Shown here one piece after another: positions 19,622 through 34,000 of a stretch of 64,000 bases of DNA. Position 1 is the stretch's first letter. Each line of letters starts with the position of its first letter. The position numbers and the translations under genes were made by a program. Under the pieces are notes generated by a model that saw only the letters and a program-made list of their open reading frames with translations, searched no databases and was not told the origin of the DNA. The DNA is from Sabellastarte sp. h YS-2021 (lineage: Eukaryota; Annelida; Polychaeta; Sabellida; Sabellidae), in NCBI GenBank assembly GCA_964017235.1, contig OZ024930.1, forward strand, positions 30,694,614 through 30,758,613. The letters run 5' to 3'.

Positions 19622-21876
19622 GCGGATACCCAATTTTTATCAAATAACTCATTCATCTACTTGTGGGAAAGCTTTCACATGGTGAAGTTTCAGACCCATA
19701 GCTAATTACTCACCTACTCAAAATGAGTAAATGCGAATTATCTCTAAAAGTATTGCAGATAGCCAATTTTTCTCAAATAAATCATTCACCTACTTTTGGG
19801 AGAGCTTTCATTTGGTGAAGTTTCAGACCCATAGCTAATTACTCACCTACTCAAAATGAGTAAATGCGAATTATCTCTAAAAGTATTGCAGATAGCCAAT
19901 TTTTTTCAAATAACTCATTCACCTACTTTTGGGAGAGCTTTCACTTGGTGAAGTTTCAGACCCATAGCTAATTACTCACCTACTCAAAATGAGTAAATGC
20001 GAATTATCTCTAAAAATATTGCAGATAGCCATTTTTCTCAAATTAATCATTCACCTACTTTTGGGAGAGCTTTCACTTGGTGAAGTTTCAGACCCATAGC
20101 TAATTACTCACCTACTCAAAATGAGTAAATGCGAATTATCTCTAAAAGTATTGTAGATAGCCAATTTTTCTCAAATAACTCATTCACCTACTTTTGGGAG
20201 AGCTTTCACATGGTGAAGTTTCAGACCCATAGCTAATTATTTACCTACTCAAAATGAGTAAATGCGAATTATCTGTAAAAGTATTGCGGATACCCAATTT
20301 TTATCAAATAACTCATTCATCTACTTGTGGGAAAGCTTTCACATGGTGAAGTTTCAGACCCATAGCTAATTACTCACCTACTCAAAATGAGTAAATGCGA
20401 ATTATCTCTAAAAGTATTGCAGATAGCCAATTTTTCTCAAATAAATCATTCACCTACTTTTGGGAGAGCTTTCATTTGGTGAAGTTTCAGACCCATAGCT
20501 AATTACTCACCTACTCAAAATGAGTAAATGCGAATTATCTCTAAAAGTATTGCAGATAGCCAATTTTTTTCAAATAACTCATTCACCTACTTTTGGGAGA
20601 GCTTTCACTTGGTGAAGTTTCAGACCCATAGCTAATTACTCACCTACTCAAAATGAGTAAATGCGAATTATCTCTAAAAATATTGCAGATAGCCATTTTT
20701 CTCAAATTAATCATTCACCTACTTTTGGGAGAGCTTTCACTTGGTGAAGTTTCAGACCCATAGCTAATTACTCACCTACTCAAAATGAGTAAATGCGAAT
20801 TATCTCTAAAAGTATTGCAGATAGCCAATTTTTCTCAAATAACTCATTCACCTACTTTTGGGAGAGCTTTCACTTGGTGAAGTTTCAGACCCATAGCTAA
20901 TTACTCACCTACTCAAAATGAGTAAATGCAAATTATCTCTAAAAGTATTGCAGATAGCCAATTTTTCTCAAATAACTCATTCACCTACTTTTGGGAGAGC
21001 TTTCACATGGTGAAGTTTCAGACCCATAGCTAATTATTTACCTACTCAAAATGAGTAAATGCGAATTATCTGTAAAAGTATTGCGGATACCCAATTTTTA
21101 TCAAATAACTCATTCATCTACTTGTGGGAAAGCTTTCACATGGTGAAGTTTCAGACCCATAGCTAATTACTCACCTACTCAAAATGAGTAAATGCGAATT
21201 ATCTCTAAAAGTATTGCAGATAGCCAATTTTTCTCAAATAAATCATTCACCTACTTTTGGGAGAGCTTTCATTTGGTGAAGTTTCAGACCCATAGCTAAT
21301 TACCTACTCAAAATGAGTAAATGCGAATTATCTCTAAAAGTATTGCAGATAGCCAATTTTTTTCAAATAACTCATTCACCTACTTTTGGGAGAGCTTTCA
21401 CTTGGTGAAGTTTCAGACCCATAGCTAATTACTCACCTACTCAAAATGAGTAAATGCGAATTATCTCTAAAAATATTGCAGATAGCCATTTTTCTCAAAT
21501 TAATCATTCACCTACTTTTGGGAGAGCTTTCACTTGGTGAAGTTTCAGACCCATAGCTAATTACTCACCTACTCAAAATGAGTAAATGCGAATTATCTCT
21601 AAAAGTATTGCAGATAGCCAATTTTTCTCAAATAACTCATTCACCTACTTTTGGGAGAGCTTTCACTTGGTGAAGTTTCAGACCCATAGCTAATTACTCA
21701 CCTACTCAAAATGAGTAAATGCGAATTATCTCTAAAAGTATTGTAGATAGCCAATTTTTCTCAAATAACTCATTCACCTACTTTTGGGAGAGCTTTCACA
21801 TGGTGAAGTTTCAGACCCATAGCTAATTATTTACCTACTCAAAATGAGTAAATGCGAATTATCTGTAAAAGTATTG
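19622..21876. repeat. 6-monomer higher-order repeat domain (797 bp), first block
   Basis: The diagnostic monomer GCGGATACCCAATTTTTATC occurs at 19622, 20286, 21083 and 21876, with spacings 664 (5-mer), 797 (6-mer) and 793 (6-mer with a 4-bp loss). The intervening monomers repeat in the same order. The following monomer has GGGAAAGC instead of GGGAGAGC in this block. Confidence 0.85.
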
Positions 21877-24800
21877 CGGATACCCAATTTTTATCAAATA
21901 ACTCATTCATCTACTTGTGGGAAAGCTTTCACATGGTGAAGTTTCAGACCCATAGCTAATTACTCACCTACTCAAAATGAGTAAATGCGAATTATCTCTA
22001 AAAGTATTGCAGATAGCCAATTTTTCTCAAATAAATCATTCACCTACTTTTGGGAGAGCTTTCATTTGGTGAAGTTTCAGACCCATAGCTAATTACTCAC
22101 CTACTCAAAATGAGTAAATGCGAATTATCTCTAAAAGTATTGCAGATAGCCAATTTTTTTCAAATAACTCATTCACCTACTTTTGGGAGAGCTTTCACTT
22201 GGTGAAGTTTCAGACCCATAGCTAATTACTCACCTACTCAAAATGAGTAAATGCGAATTATCTCTAAAAATATTGCAGATAGCCATTTTTCTCAAATTAA
22301 TCATTCACCTACTTTTGGGAGAGCTTTCACTTGGTGAAGTTTCAGACCCATAGCTAATTACTCACCTACTCAAAATGAGTAAATGCGAATTATCTCTAAA
22401 AGTATTGCAGATAGCCAATTTTTCTCAAATAACTCATTCACCTACTTTTGGGAGAGCTTTCACTTGGTGAAGTTTCAGACCCATAGCTAATTACTCACCT
22501 ACTCAAAATGAGTAAATGCAAATTATCTCTAAAAGTATTGCAGATAGCCAATTTTTCTCAAATAACTCATTCACCTACTTTTGACAGAGCTTTCACTTGG
22601 TGAAGTTTCAGACCCATAGCTAATTACTCACCTACTGAAAATGAGTAAATGTGAATTTTCTCTAAAAGTATTGCAGATAGCCAATTTTTCTCAAATAACT
22701 CATTCACCTACTTTTGGGAGAGCTTTCACTTGGTGAAGTTTCAGACCCATAGCTAATTACTCACCTACTCAAAATGAGTAAATGCGAATTATCTCTAAAA
22801 GTATTGTAGATAGCCAATTTTTCTCAAATAACTCATTCACCTACTTTTGGCAGAGCTTTCACTTGGTGAAGTTTCAGACCCATAGCTAATTACTCACCTA
22901 CTGAAAATGAGTAAATGTGAATTATCTCTAAAAGTATTGCAGATAGCCAATTTTTCTCAAATAACTCATTCACCTACTTTTGGGAGAGCTTTCACTTGGT
23001 GAAGTTTCAGACCCATAGCTAATTACTCACCCACTCAAAATGAGTAAATGCGAATTATCTCTAAAAGTATTGCAGATGGCCAATTTTTTTCAAATTAATC
23101 ATTCACCTACTTTTGGGAGAGCTTTCACTTGGTGAAGTTTCAGACCCATAGCTAATTACTCACCTACTCAAAATGAGTAAATGCGAATTATCTCTAAAAG
23201 TATTGTAGATAGCCAATTTTTCTCAAATAACTCATTCACCTACTTTTGGGAGAGCTTTCACATGGTGAAGTTTCAGACCCATAGCTAATTATTTACCTAC
23301 TCAAAATGAGTAAATGCGAATTATCTCTAAAAATATTGCAGATATCCATTTTTCTCAAATTAATCATTCACCTACTTTTGGGAGAGCTTTCACTTGAAGT
23401 TTCAGACCCATAGCTAATTACTCACCTACTCAAAATGAGTAAATGCGAATTATCTCTAAAAGTATTGCAGATAGCCAATTTTTCTCAAATAACTCATTCA
23501 CCTACTTTTGGGAGAGCTTTCACTTGGTGAAGTTTCAGACCCATAGCTAATTACTCACCTACTCAAAATGAGTAAATGCGAATTATCTCTAAAAGTATTG
23601 CAGATAGCCAATTTTTCTCAAATAACTCATTCACCTACTTTTGGGAGAGCTTTCACTCTGTGAAGTTTCAGACCCATAGCTAATTACTCACCTACTCAAA
23701 ATGAGTAAATGCGAATTATCTCTAAAAGTATTGCAGATAGCCAATTTTTTTCAAATTAATCATTCACCTACTTTTGGGAGAGCTTTCACTTGGTGAAGTT
23801 TCAGACCCATAGCTAATTACTCACCTACTCAAAATGAGTAAATGCGAATTATCTCTAAAAGTATTGTAGATAGCCAATTTTTCTCAAATAACTCATTCAC
23901 CTACTTTTGGGAGAGCTTTCACATGGTGAAGTTTCAGACCCATAGCTAATTATTTACCTACTCAAAATGAGTAAATGCGAATTATCTGTAAAAGTATTGC
24001 GGATACCCAATTTTTATCAAATAACTCATTCATCTACTTGTGGGAAAGCTTTCACATGGTGAAGTTTCAGACCCATAGCTAATTACTCACCTACTCAAAA
24101 TGAGTAAATGCGAATTATCTCTAAAAGTATTGCAGATAGCCAATTTTTCTCAAATAAATCATTCACCTACTTTTGGGAGAGCTTTCATTTGGTGAAGTTT
24201 CAGACCCATAGCTAATTACTCACCTACTCAAAATGAGTAAATGCGAATTATCTCTAAAAGTATTGCAGATAGCCAATTTTTTTCAAATAACTCATTCACC
24301 TACTTTTGGGAGAGCTTTCACTTGGTGAAGTTTCAGACCCATAGCTAATTACTCACCTACTCAAAATGAGTAAATGCGAATTATCTCTAAAAATATTGCA
24401 GATAGCCATTTTTCTCAAATTAATCATTCACCTACTTTTGGGAGAGCTTTCACTTGGTGAAGTTTCAGACCCATAGCTAATTACTCACCTACTCAAAATG
24501 AGTAAATGCGAATTATCTCTAAAAGTATTGCAGATAGCCAATTTTTTTCAAATTAATCATTCACCTACTTTTGGGAGAGCTTTCACTTGGTAAAGTTTCA
24601 GACCCATAGCTAATTACTCACCTACTCAAAATGAGTAAATGCGAATTATCTCTAAAAGTATTGTAGATAGCCAATTTTTCTCAAATAACTCATTCACCTA
24701 CTTTTGGGAGAGCTTTCACTCTGTGAAGTTTCAGACCCATAGCTAATTACTCACCTACTCAAAATGAGTAAATGCGAATTATCTCTAAAAGTATTGTAGA

Positions 24801-27800
24801 TAGCCAATTTTTCTCAAATAACTCATTCACCTACTTTTGGCAGAGCTTTCACTTGGTGAAGTTTCAGACCCATAGCTAATTACTCACCTACTGAAAATGA
24901 GTAAATGTGAATTATCTCTAAAAGTATTGCAGATAGCCAATTTTTCTCAAATAACTCATTCACCTACTTTTGGGAGAGCTTTCACTTGGTGAAGTTTCAG
25001 ACCCATAGCTAATTACTCACCCACTCAAAATGAGTAAATGCGAATTATCTCTAAAAGTATTGCAGATGGCCAATTTTTTTCAAATTAATCATTCACCTAC
25101 TTTTGGGAGAGCTTTCACTTGGTGAAGTTTCAGACCCATAGCTAATTACTCACCTACTCAAAATGAGTAAATGCGAATTATCTCTAAAAGTATTGCAGAT
25201 AGCCAATTTTTCTCAAATAACTCATTCACCTACTTTTGGGAGAGCTTTCACTTGGTGAAGTTTCAGACCCATAGCTAATTACTCACCTACTCAAAATGAG
25301 TAAATGCAAATTATCTCTAAAAGTATTGCAGATAGCCAATTTTTCTCAAATAACTCATTCACCTACTTTTGACAGAGCTTTCACTTGGTGAAGTTTCAGA
25401 CCCATAGCTAATTACTCACCTACTGAAAATGAGTAAATGTGAATTTTCTCTAAAAGTATTGCAGATAGCCAATTTTTCTCAAATAACTCATTCACCTACT
25501 TTTGGGAGAGCTTTCACTTGGTGAAGTTTCAGACCCATAGCTAATTACTCACCTACTCAAAATGAGTAAATGCGAATTATCTCTAAAAGTATTGTAGATA
25601 GCCAATTTTTCTCAAATAACTCATTCACCTACTTTTGGCAGAGCTTTCACTTGGTGAAGTTTCAGACCCATAGCTAATTACTCACCTACTGAAAATGAGT
25701 AAATGTGAATTATCTCTAAAAGTATTGCAGATAGCCAATTTTTCTCAAATAACTCATTCACCTACTTTTGGGAGAGCTTTCACTTGGTGAAGTTTCAGAC
25801 CCATAGCTAATTACTCACCCACTCAAAATGAGTAAATGCGAATTATCTCTAAAAGTATTGCAGATGGCCAATTTTTTTCAAATTAATCATTCACCTACTT
25901 TTGGGAGAGCTTTCACTTGGTGAAGTTTCAGACCCATAGCTAATTACTCACCTACTCAAAATGAGTAAATGCGAATTATCTCTAAAAGTATTGTAGATAG
26001 CCAATTTTTCTCAAATAACTCATTCACCTACTTTTGGGAGAGCTTTCACATGGTGAAGTTTCAGACCCATAGCTAATTATTTACCTACTCAAAATGAGTA
26101 AATGCGAATTATCTCTAAAAATATTGCAGATATCCATTTTTCTCAAATTAATCATTCACCTACTTTTGGGAGAGCTTTCACTTGAAGTTTCAGACCCATA
26201 GCTAATTACTCACCTACTCAAAATGAGTAAATGCGAATTATCTCTAAAAGTATTGCAGATAGCCAATTTTTCTCAAATAACTCATTCACCTACTTTTGGG
26301 AGAGCTTTCACTTGGTGAAGTTTCAGACCCATAGCTAATTACTCACCTACTCAAAATGAGTAAATGCGAATTATCTCTAAAAGTATTGCAGATAGCCAAT
26401 TTTTCTCAAATAACTCATTCACCTACTTTTGGGAGAGCTTTCACTCTGTGAAGTTTCAGACCCATAGCTAATTACTCACCTACTCAAAATGAGTAAATGC
26501 GAATTATCTCTAAAAGTATTGCAGATAGCCAATTTTTTTCAAATTAATCATTCACCTACTTTTGGGAGAGCTTTCACTTGGTGAAGTTTCAGACCCATAG
26601 CTAATTACTCACCTACTCAAAATGAGTAAATGCGAATTATCTCTAAAAGTATTGTAGATAGCCAATTTTTCTCAAATAACTCATTCACCTACTTTTGGGA
26701 GAGCTTTCACATGGTGAAGTTTCAGACCCATAGCTAATTATTTACCTACTCAAAATGAGTAAATGCGAATTATCTGTAAAAGTATTGCGGATACCCAATT
26801 TTTATCAAATAACTCATTCATCTACTTGTGGGAAAGCTTTCACATGGTGAAGTTTCAGACCCATAGCTAATTACTCACCTACTCAAAATGAGTAAATGCG
26901 AATTATCTCTAAAAGTATTGCAGATAGCCAATTTTTCTCAAATAAATCATTCACCTACTTTTGGGAGAGCTTTCATTTGGTGAAGTTTCAGACCCATAGC
27001 TAATTACTCACCTACTCAAAATGAGTAAATGCGAATTATCTCTAAAAGTATTGCAGATAGCCAATTTTTTTCAAATAACTCATTCACCTACTTTTGGGAG
27101 AGCTTTCACTTGGTGAAGTTTCAGACCCATAGCTAATTACTCACCTACTCAAAATGAGTAAATGCGAATTATCTCTAAAAATATTGCAGATAGCCATTTT
27201 TCTCAAATTAATCATTCACCTACTTTTGGGAGAGCTTTCACTTGGTGAAGTTTCAGACCCATAGCTAATTACTCACCTACTCAAAATGAGTAAATGCGAA
27301 TTATCTCTAAAAGTATTGCAGATAGCCAATTTTTTTCAAATTAATCATTCACCTACTTTTGGGAGAGCTTTCACTTGGTAAAGTTTCAGACCCATAGCTA
27401 ATTACTCACCTACTCAAAATGAGTAAATGCGAATTATCTCTAAAAGTATTGTAGATAGCCAATTTTTCTCAAATAACTCATTCACCTACTTTTGGGAGAG
27501 CTTTCACTCTGTGAAGTTTCAGACCCATAGCTAATTACTCACCTACTCAAAATGAGTAAATGCGAATTATCTCTAAAAGTATTGTAGATAGCCAATTTTT
27601 CTCAAATAACTCATTCACCTACTTTTGGCAGAGCTTTCACTTGGTGAAGTTTCAGACCCATAGCTAATTACTCACCTACTGAAAATGAGTAAATGTGAAT
27701 TATCTCTAAAAGTATTGCAGATAGCCAATTTTTCTCAAATAACTCATTCACCTACTTTTGGGAGAGCTTTCACTTGGTGAAGTTTCAGACCCATAGCTAA

Positions 27801-28777
27801 TTACTCACCCACTCAAAATGAGTAAATGCGAATTATCTCTAAAAGTATTGCAGATGGCCAATTTTTTTCAAATTAATCATTCACCTACTTTTGGGAGAGC
27901 TTTCACTTGGTGAAGTTTCAGACCCATAGCTAATTACTCACCTACTCAAAATGAGTAAATGCGAATTATCTCTAAAAGTATTGTAGATAGCCAATTTTTC
28001 TCAAATAACTCATTCACCTACTTTTGGGAGAGCTTTCACATGGTGAAGTTTCAGACCCATAGCTAATTATTTACCTACTCAAAATGAGTAAATGCGAATT
28101 ATCTCTAAAAATATTGCAGATACCCATTTTTCTCAAATTAATCATTCACCTACTTTTGGGAGAGCTTTCACTTGAAGTTTCAGACCCATAGCTAATTACT
28201 CACCTACTCAAAATGAGTAAATGCGAATTATCTCTAAAAGTATTGCAGATAGCCAATTTTTCTCAAATAACTCATTCACCTACTTTTGGGAGAGCTTTCA
28301 CTTGGTGAAGTTTCAGACCCATAGCTAATTACTCACCTACTCAAAATGAGTAAATGCGAATTATCTCTAAAAGTATTGCAGATAGCCAATTTTTCTCAAA
28401 TAACTCATTCACCTACTTTTGGGAGAGCTTTCACTCTGTGAAGTTTCAGACCCATAGCTAATTACTCACCTACTCAAAATGAGTAAATGCGAATTATCTC
28501 TAAAAGTATTGCAGATAGCCAATTTTTTTCAAATTAATCATTCACCTACTTTTGGGAGAGCTTTCACTTGGTGAAGTTTCAGACCCATAGCTAATTACTC
28601 ACCTACTCAAAATGAGTAAATGCGAATTATCTCTAAAAGTATTGTAGATAGCCAATTTTTCTCAAATAACTCATTCACCTACTTTTGGGAGAGCTTTCAC
28701 ATGGTGAAGTTTCAGACCCATAGCTAATTATTTACCTACTCAAAATGAGTAAATGCGAATTATCTGTAAAAGTATTG
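21211..28777. repeat. 21-monomer (2,788 bp) and 15-monomer (1,990 bp) higher-order repeats
   Basis: Rare markers recur at exactly 2,788 bp: TTTTGACAGAGC at 22583 and 25371, the GATATCC variant at 23341 and 26129, and the GCGGATACC monomer at 23999 and 26787. The next GCGGATACC copy is at 28777, 1,990 bp on. It retains the same order of variants but lacks one block of six monomers (798 bp). The left limit is approximate. Confidence 0.85.
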
Positions 28778-31000
28778 CGGATACCCAATTTTTATCAAAT
28801 AACTCATTCATCTACTTGTGGGAAAGCTTTCACATGGTGAAGTTTCAGACCCATAGCTAATTACTCACCTACTCAAAATGAGTAAATGCGAATTATCTCT
28901 AAAAGTATTGCAGATAGCCAATTTTTCTCAAATAAATCATTCACCTACTTTTGGGAGAGCTTTCATTTGGTGAAGTTTCAGACCCATAGCTAATTACTCA
29001 CCTACTCAAAATGAGTAAATGCGAATTATCTCTAAAAGTATTGCAGATAGCCAATTTTTTTCAAATAACTCATTCACCTACTTTTGGGAGAGCTTTCACT
29101 TGGTGAAGTTTCAGACCCATAGCTAATTACTCACCTACTCAAAATGAGTAAATGCGAATTATCTCTAAAAATATTGCAGATAGCCATTTTTCTCAAATTA
29201 ATCATTCACCTACTTTTGGGAGAGCTTTCACTTGGTGAAGTTTCAGACCCATAGCTAATTACTCACCTACTCAAAATGAGTAAATGCGAATTATCTCTAA
29301 AAGTATTGCAGATAGCCAATTTTTCTCAAATAACTCATTCACCTACTTTTGGGAGAGCTTTCACTTGGTGAAGTTTCAGACCCATAGCTAATTACTCACC
29401 TACTCAAAATGAGTAAATGCAAATTATCTCTAAAAGTATTGCAGATAGCCAATTTTTCTCAAATAACTCATTCACCTACTTTTGGGAGAGCTTTCACATG
29501 GTGAAGTTTCAGACCCATAGCTAATTATTTACCTACTCAAAATGAGTAAATGCGAATTATCTGTAAAAGTATTGCGGATACCCAATTTTTATCAAATAAC
29601 TCATTCATCTACTTGTGGGAAAGCTTTCACATGGTGAAGTTTCAGACCCATAGCTAATTACTCACCTACTCAAAATGAGTAAATGCGAATTATCTCTAAA
29701 AGTATTGCAGATAGCCAATTTTTCTCAAATAAATCATTCACCTACTTTTGGGAGAGCTTTCATTTGGTGAAGTTTCAGACCCATAGCTAATTACTCACCT
29801 ACTCAAAATGAGTAAATGCGAATTATCTCTAAAAGTATTGCAGATAGCCAATTTTTTTCAAATAACTCATTCACCTACTTTTGGGAGAGCTTTCACTTGG
29901 TGAAGTTTCAGACCCATAGCTAATTACTCACCTACTCAAAATGAGTAAATGCGAATTATCTCTAAAAATATTGCAGATAGCCATTTTTCTCAAATTAATC
30001 ATTCACCTACTTTTGGGAGAGCTTTCACTTGGTGAAGTTTCAGACCCATAGCTAATTACTCACCTACTCAAAATGAGTAAATGCGAATTATCTCTAAAAG
30101 TATTGCAGATAGCCAATTTTTCTCAAATAACTCATTCACCTACTTTTGGGAGAGCTTTCACTTGGTGAAGTTTCAGACCCATAGCTAATTACTCACCTAC
30201 TCAAAATGAGTAAATGCGAATTATCTCTAAAAGTATTGTAGATAGCCAATTTTTCTCAAATAACTCATTCACCTACTTTTGGGAGAGCTTTCACATGGTG
30301 AAGTTTCAGACCCATAGCTAATTATTTACCTACTCAAAATGAGTAAATGCGAATTATCTGTAAAAGTATTGCGGATACCCAATTTTTATCAAATAACTCA
30401 TTCATCTACTTGTGGGAAAGCTTTCACATGGTGAAGTTTCAGACCCATAGCTAATTACTCACCTACTCAAAATGAGTAAATGCGAATTATCTCTAAAAGT
30501 ATTGCAGATAGCCAATTTTTCTCAAATAAATCATTCACCTACTTTTGGGAGAGCTTTCATTTGGTGAAGTTTCAGACCCATAGCTAATTACTCACCTACT
30601 CAAAATGAGTAAATGCGAATTATCTCTAAAAGTATTGCAGATAGCCAATTTTTTTCAAATAACTCATTCACCTACTTTTGGGAGAGCTTTCACTTGGTGA
30701 AGTTTCAGACCCATAGCTAATTACTCACCTACTCAAAATGAGTAAATGCGAATTATCTCTAAAAATATTGCAGATAGCCATTTTTCTCAAATTAATCATT
30801 CACCTACTTTTGGGAGAGCTTTCACTTGGTGAAGTTTCAGACCCATAGCTAATTACTCACCTACTCAAAATGAGTAAATGCGAATTATCTCTAAAAGTAT
30901 TGCAGATAGCCAATTTTTCTCAAATAACTCATTCACCTACTTTTGGGAGAGCTTTCACTTGGTGAAGTTTCAGACCCATAGCTAATTACTCACCTACTCA
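28777..31000. repeat. 6-monomer higher-order repeat domain (797 bp), second block
   Basis: GCGGATACC monomers at 28777, 29574 and 30371 are spaced 797 bp twice, with the same variant order as in the block at 19.6-21.9 kb, including the GGGAAAGC marker. The two blocks are separated by the 21-mer domain, so the 6-mer arrangement occurs twice. Confidence 0.85.
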
Positions 31001-34000
31001 AAATGAGTAAATGCAAATTATCTCTAAAAGTATTGCAGATAGCCAATTTTTCTCAAATAACTCATTCACCTACTTTTGGCAGAGCTTTCACTTGGTGAAG
31101 TTTCAGACCCATAGCTAATTACTCACCTACTGAAAATGAGTAAATGTGAATTATCTCTAAAAGTATTGCAGATAGCCAATTTTTCTCAAATAACTCATTC
31201 ACCTACTTTTGGGAGAGCTTTCACTTGGTGAAGTTTCAGACCCATAGCTAATTACTCACCTACTCAAAATGAGTAAATGCGAATTATCTCTAAAAGTATT
31301 GTAGATAGCCAATTTTTCTCAAATAACTCATTCACCTACTTTTGGCAGAGCTTTCACTTGGTGAAGTTTCAGACCCATAGCTAATTACTCACCTACTGAA
31401 AATGAGTAAATGTGAATTATCTCTAAAAGTATTGCAGATAGCCAATTTTTCTCAAATAACTCATTCACCTACTTTTGGGAGAGCTTTCACTTGGTGAAGT
31501 TTCAGACCCATAGCTAATTACTCACCCACTCAAAATGAGTAAATGCGAATTATCTCTAAAAGTATTGCAGATGGCCAATTTTTTTCAAATTAATCATTCA
31601 CCTACTTTTGGGAGAGCTTTCACTTGGTGAAGTTTCAGACCCATAGCTAATTACTCACCTACTCAAAATGAGTAAATGCGAATTATCTCTAAAAGTATTG
31701 TAGATAGCCAATTTTTCTCAAATAACTCATTCACCTACTTTTGGGAGAGCTTTCACATGGTGAAGTTTCAGACCCATAGCTAATTATTTACCTACTCAAA
31801 ATGAGTAAATGCGAATTATCTCTAAAAATATTGCAGATATCCATTTTTCTCAAATTAATCATTCACCTACTTTTGGGAGAGCTTTCACTTGAAGTTTCAG
31901 ACCCATAGCTAATTACTCACCTACTCAAAATGAGTAAATGCGAATTATCTCTAAAAGTATTGCAGATAGCCAATTTTTCTCAAATAACTCATTCACCTAC
32001 TTTTGGGAGAGCTTTCACTTGGTGAAGTTTCAGACCCATAGCTAATTACTCACCTACTCAAAATGAGTAAATGCGAATTATCTCTAAAAGTATTGCAGAT
32101 AGCCAATTTTTCTCAAATAACTCATTCACCTACTTTTGGCAGAGCTTTCACTTGGTGAAGTTTCAGACCCATAGCTAATTACTCACCTACTGAAAATGAG
32201 TAAATGTGAATTATCTCTAAAAGTATTGCAGATAGCCAATTTTTCTCAAATAACTCATTCACCTACTTTTGGGAGAGCTTTCACTTGGTGAAGTTTCAGA
32301 CCCATAGCTAATTACTCACCTACTCAAAATGAGTAAATGCGAATTATCTCTAAAAGTATTGCAGATAGCCAATTTTTCTCAAATAACTCATTCACCTACT
32401 TTTGGCAGAGCTTTCACTTGGTGAAGTTTCAGACCCATAGCTAATTACTCACCTACTGAAAATGAGTAAATGTGAATTATCTCTAAAAGTATTGCAGATA
32501 GCCAATTTTTCTCAAATAACTCATTCACCTACTTTTGGGAGAGCTTTCACTTGGTGAAGTTTCAGACCCATAGCTAATTACTCACCCACTCAAAATGAGT
32601 AAATGTGAATTATCTCTAAAAGTATTGCAGATAGCCAATTTTTCTCAAATAACTCATTCACCTACTTTTGGGAGAGCTTTCACTTGGTGAAGTTTCAGAC
32701 CCATAGCTAATTACTCACCCACTCAAAATGAGTAAATGCGAATTATCTCTAAAAGTATTGAAGATATCCAATTTTTCTCAAATCACTCATTCACCTACTT
32801 TTGGGAGAGCTTTCACATGGTGAAGTTTCAGACCCATAGCTAATTACTCACCTACTCAAAATGAGTAAATGCGAATTATCTCTAAAAGTATTGCAGATAG
32901 CCAATTTTTCTCAAATAACTCATTCACCTACTTTTGGGAGAGCTTTCACTCTGTGAAGTTTCAGACCCATAGCTAATTACTCACCTACTCAAAATGAGTA
33001 AATGTGAATTATCTCTAAAAGTATTGCAGATAGCCAATTTTTTTCAAATTAATCATTCACCTACTTTTGGGAGAGCTTTCACTTGGTGAAGTTTCAGACC
33101 CATAGCTAATTACTCACCTACTCAAAATGAGTAAATGCGAATTATCTCTAAAAGTATTGTAGATAGCCAATTTTTCTCAAATAACTCATTCACCTACTTT
33201 TGGGAGAGCTTTCACTTGGTGAAGTTTCAGACCCATAGCTAATTACTCACCTACCCAAAATGAGTAAATGCGAATTATCTCTAAAAGTATTGCAGATAGC
33301 CAATTTTTTTCAAATTAATCATTCACCTACTTTTGGGAGAGCTTTCACTTGGTAAAGTTTCAGACCCATAGCTAATTACTCACCTACTCAAAATGAGTAA
33401 ATGCGAATTATCTCTAAAAGTATTGTAGATAGCCAATTTTTCTCAAATAACTCATTCACCTACTTTTGGGAGAGCTTTCACTCTGTGAAGTTTCAGACCC
33501 ATAGCTAATTACTCACCTACTCAAAATGAGTAAATGCGAATTATCTCTAAAAGTATTGCAGATAGCCAATTTTTTTCAAATTAATCATTCACCTACTTTT
33601 GGGAGAGCTTTCACTTGGTGAAGTTTCAGACCCATAGCTAATTATTTACCTACTCAAAATGAGTAAATGCGAATTATCTGTAAAAGTATTGCGGATACCC
33701 AATTTTTATCAAATAACTCATTCATCTATTTGTGGGAGAGCTTTCACATGGTGAAATTTCAGACCCATAGCTAATTACTCACCTACTCAAAATGAGTAAA
33801 TGCGAATTATCTCTAAAAGTATTGCAGATAGCCAATTTTTCTCAAATAAATCATTCACCTACTTTTGGGAGAGCTTTCATTTGGTGAAGTTTCAGACCCA
33901 TAGCTAATTACTCACCTGCTCAAAATGAGTAAATGCGAATTATCTCTAAAAGTATTGCAGATAGCCAATTTTTTTCAAATAACTCATTCACCTACTTTTG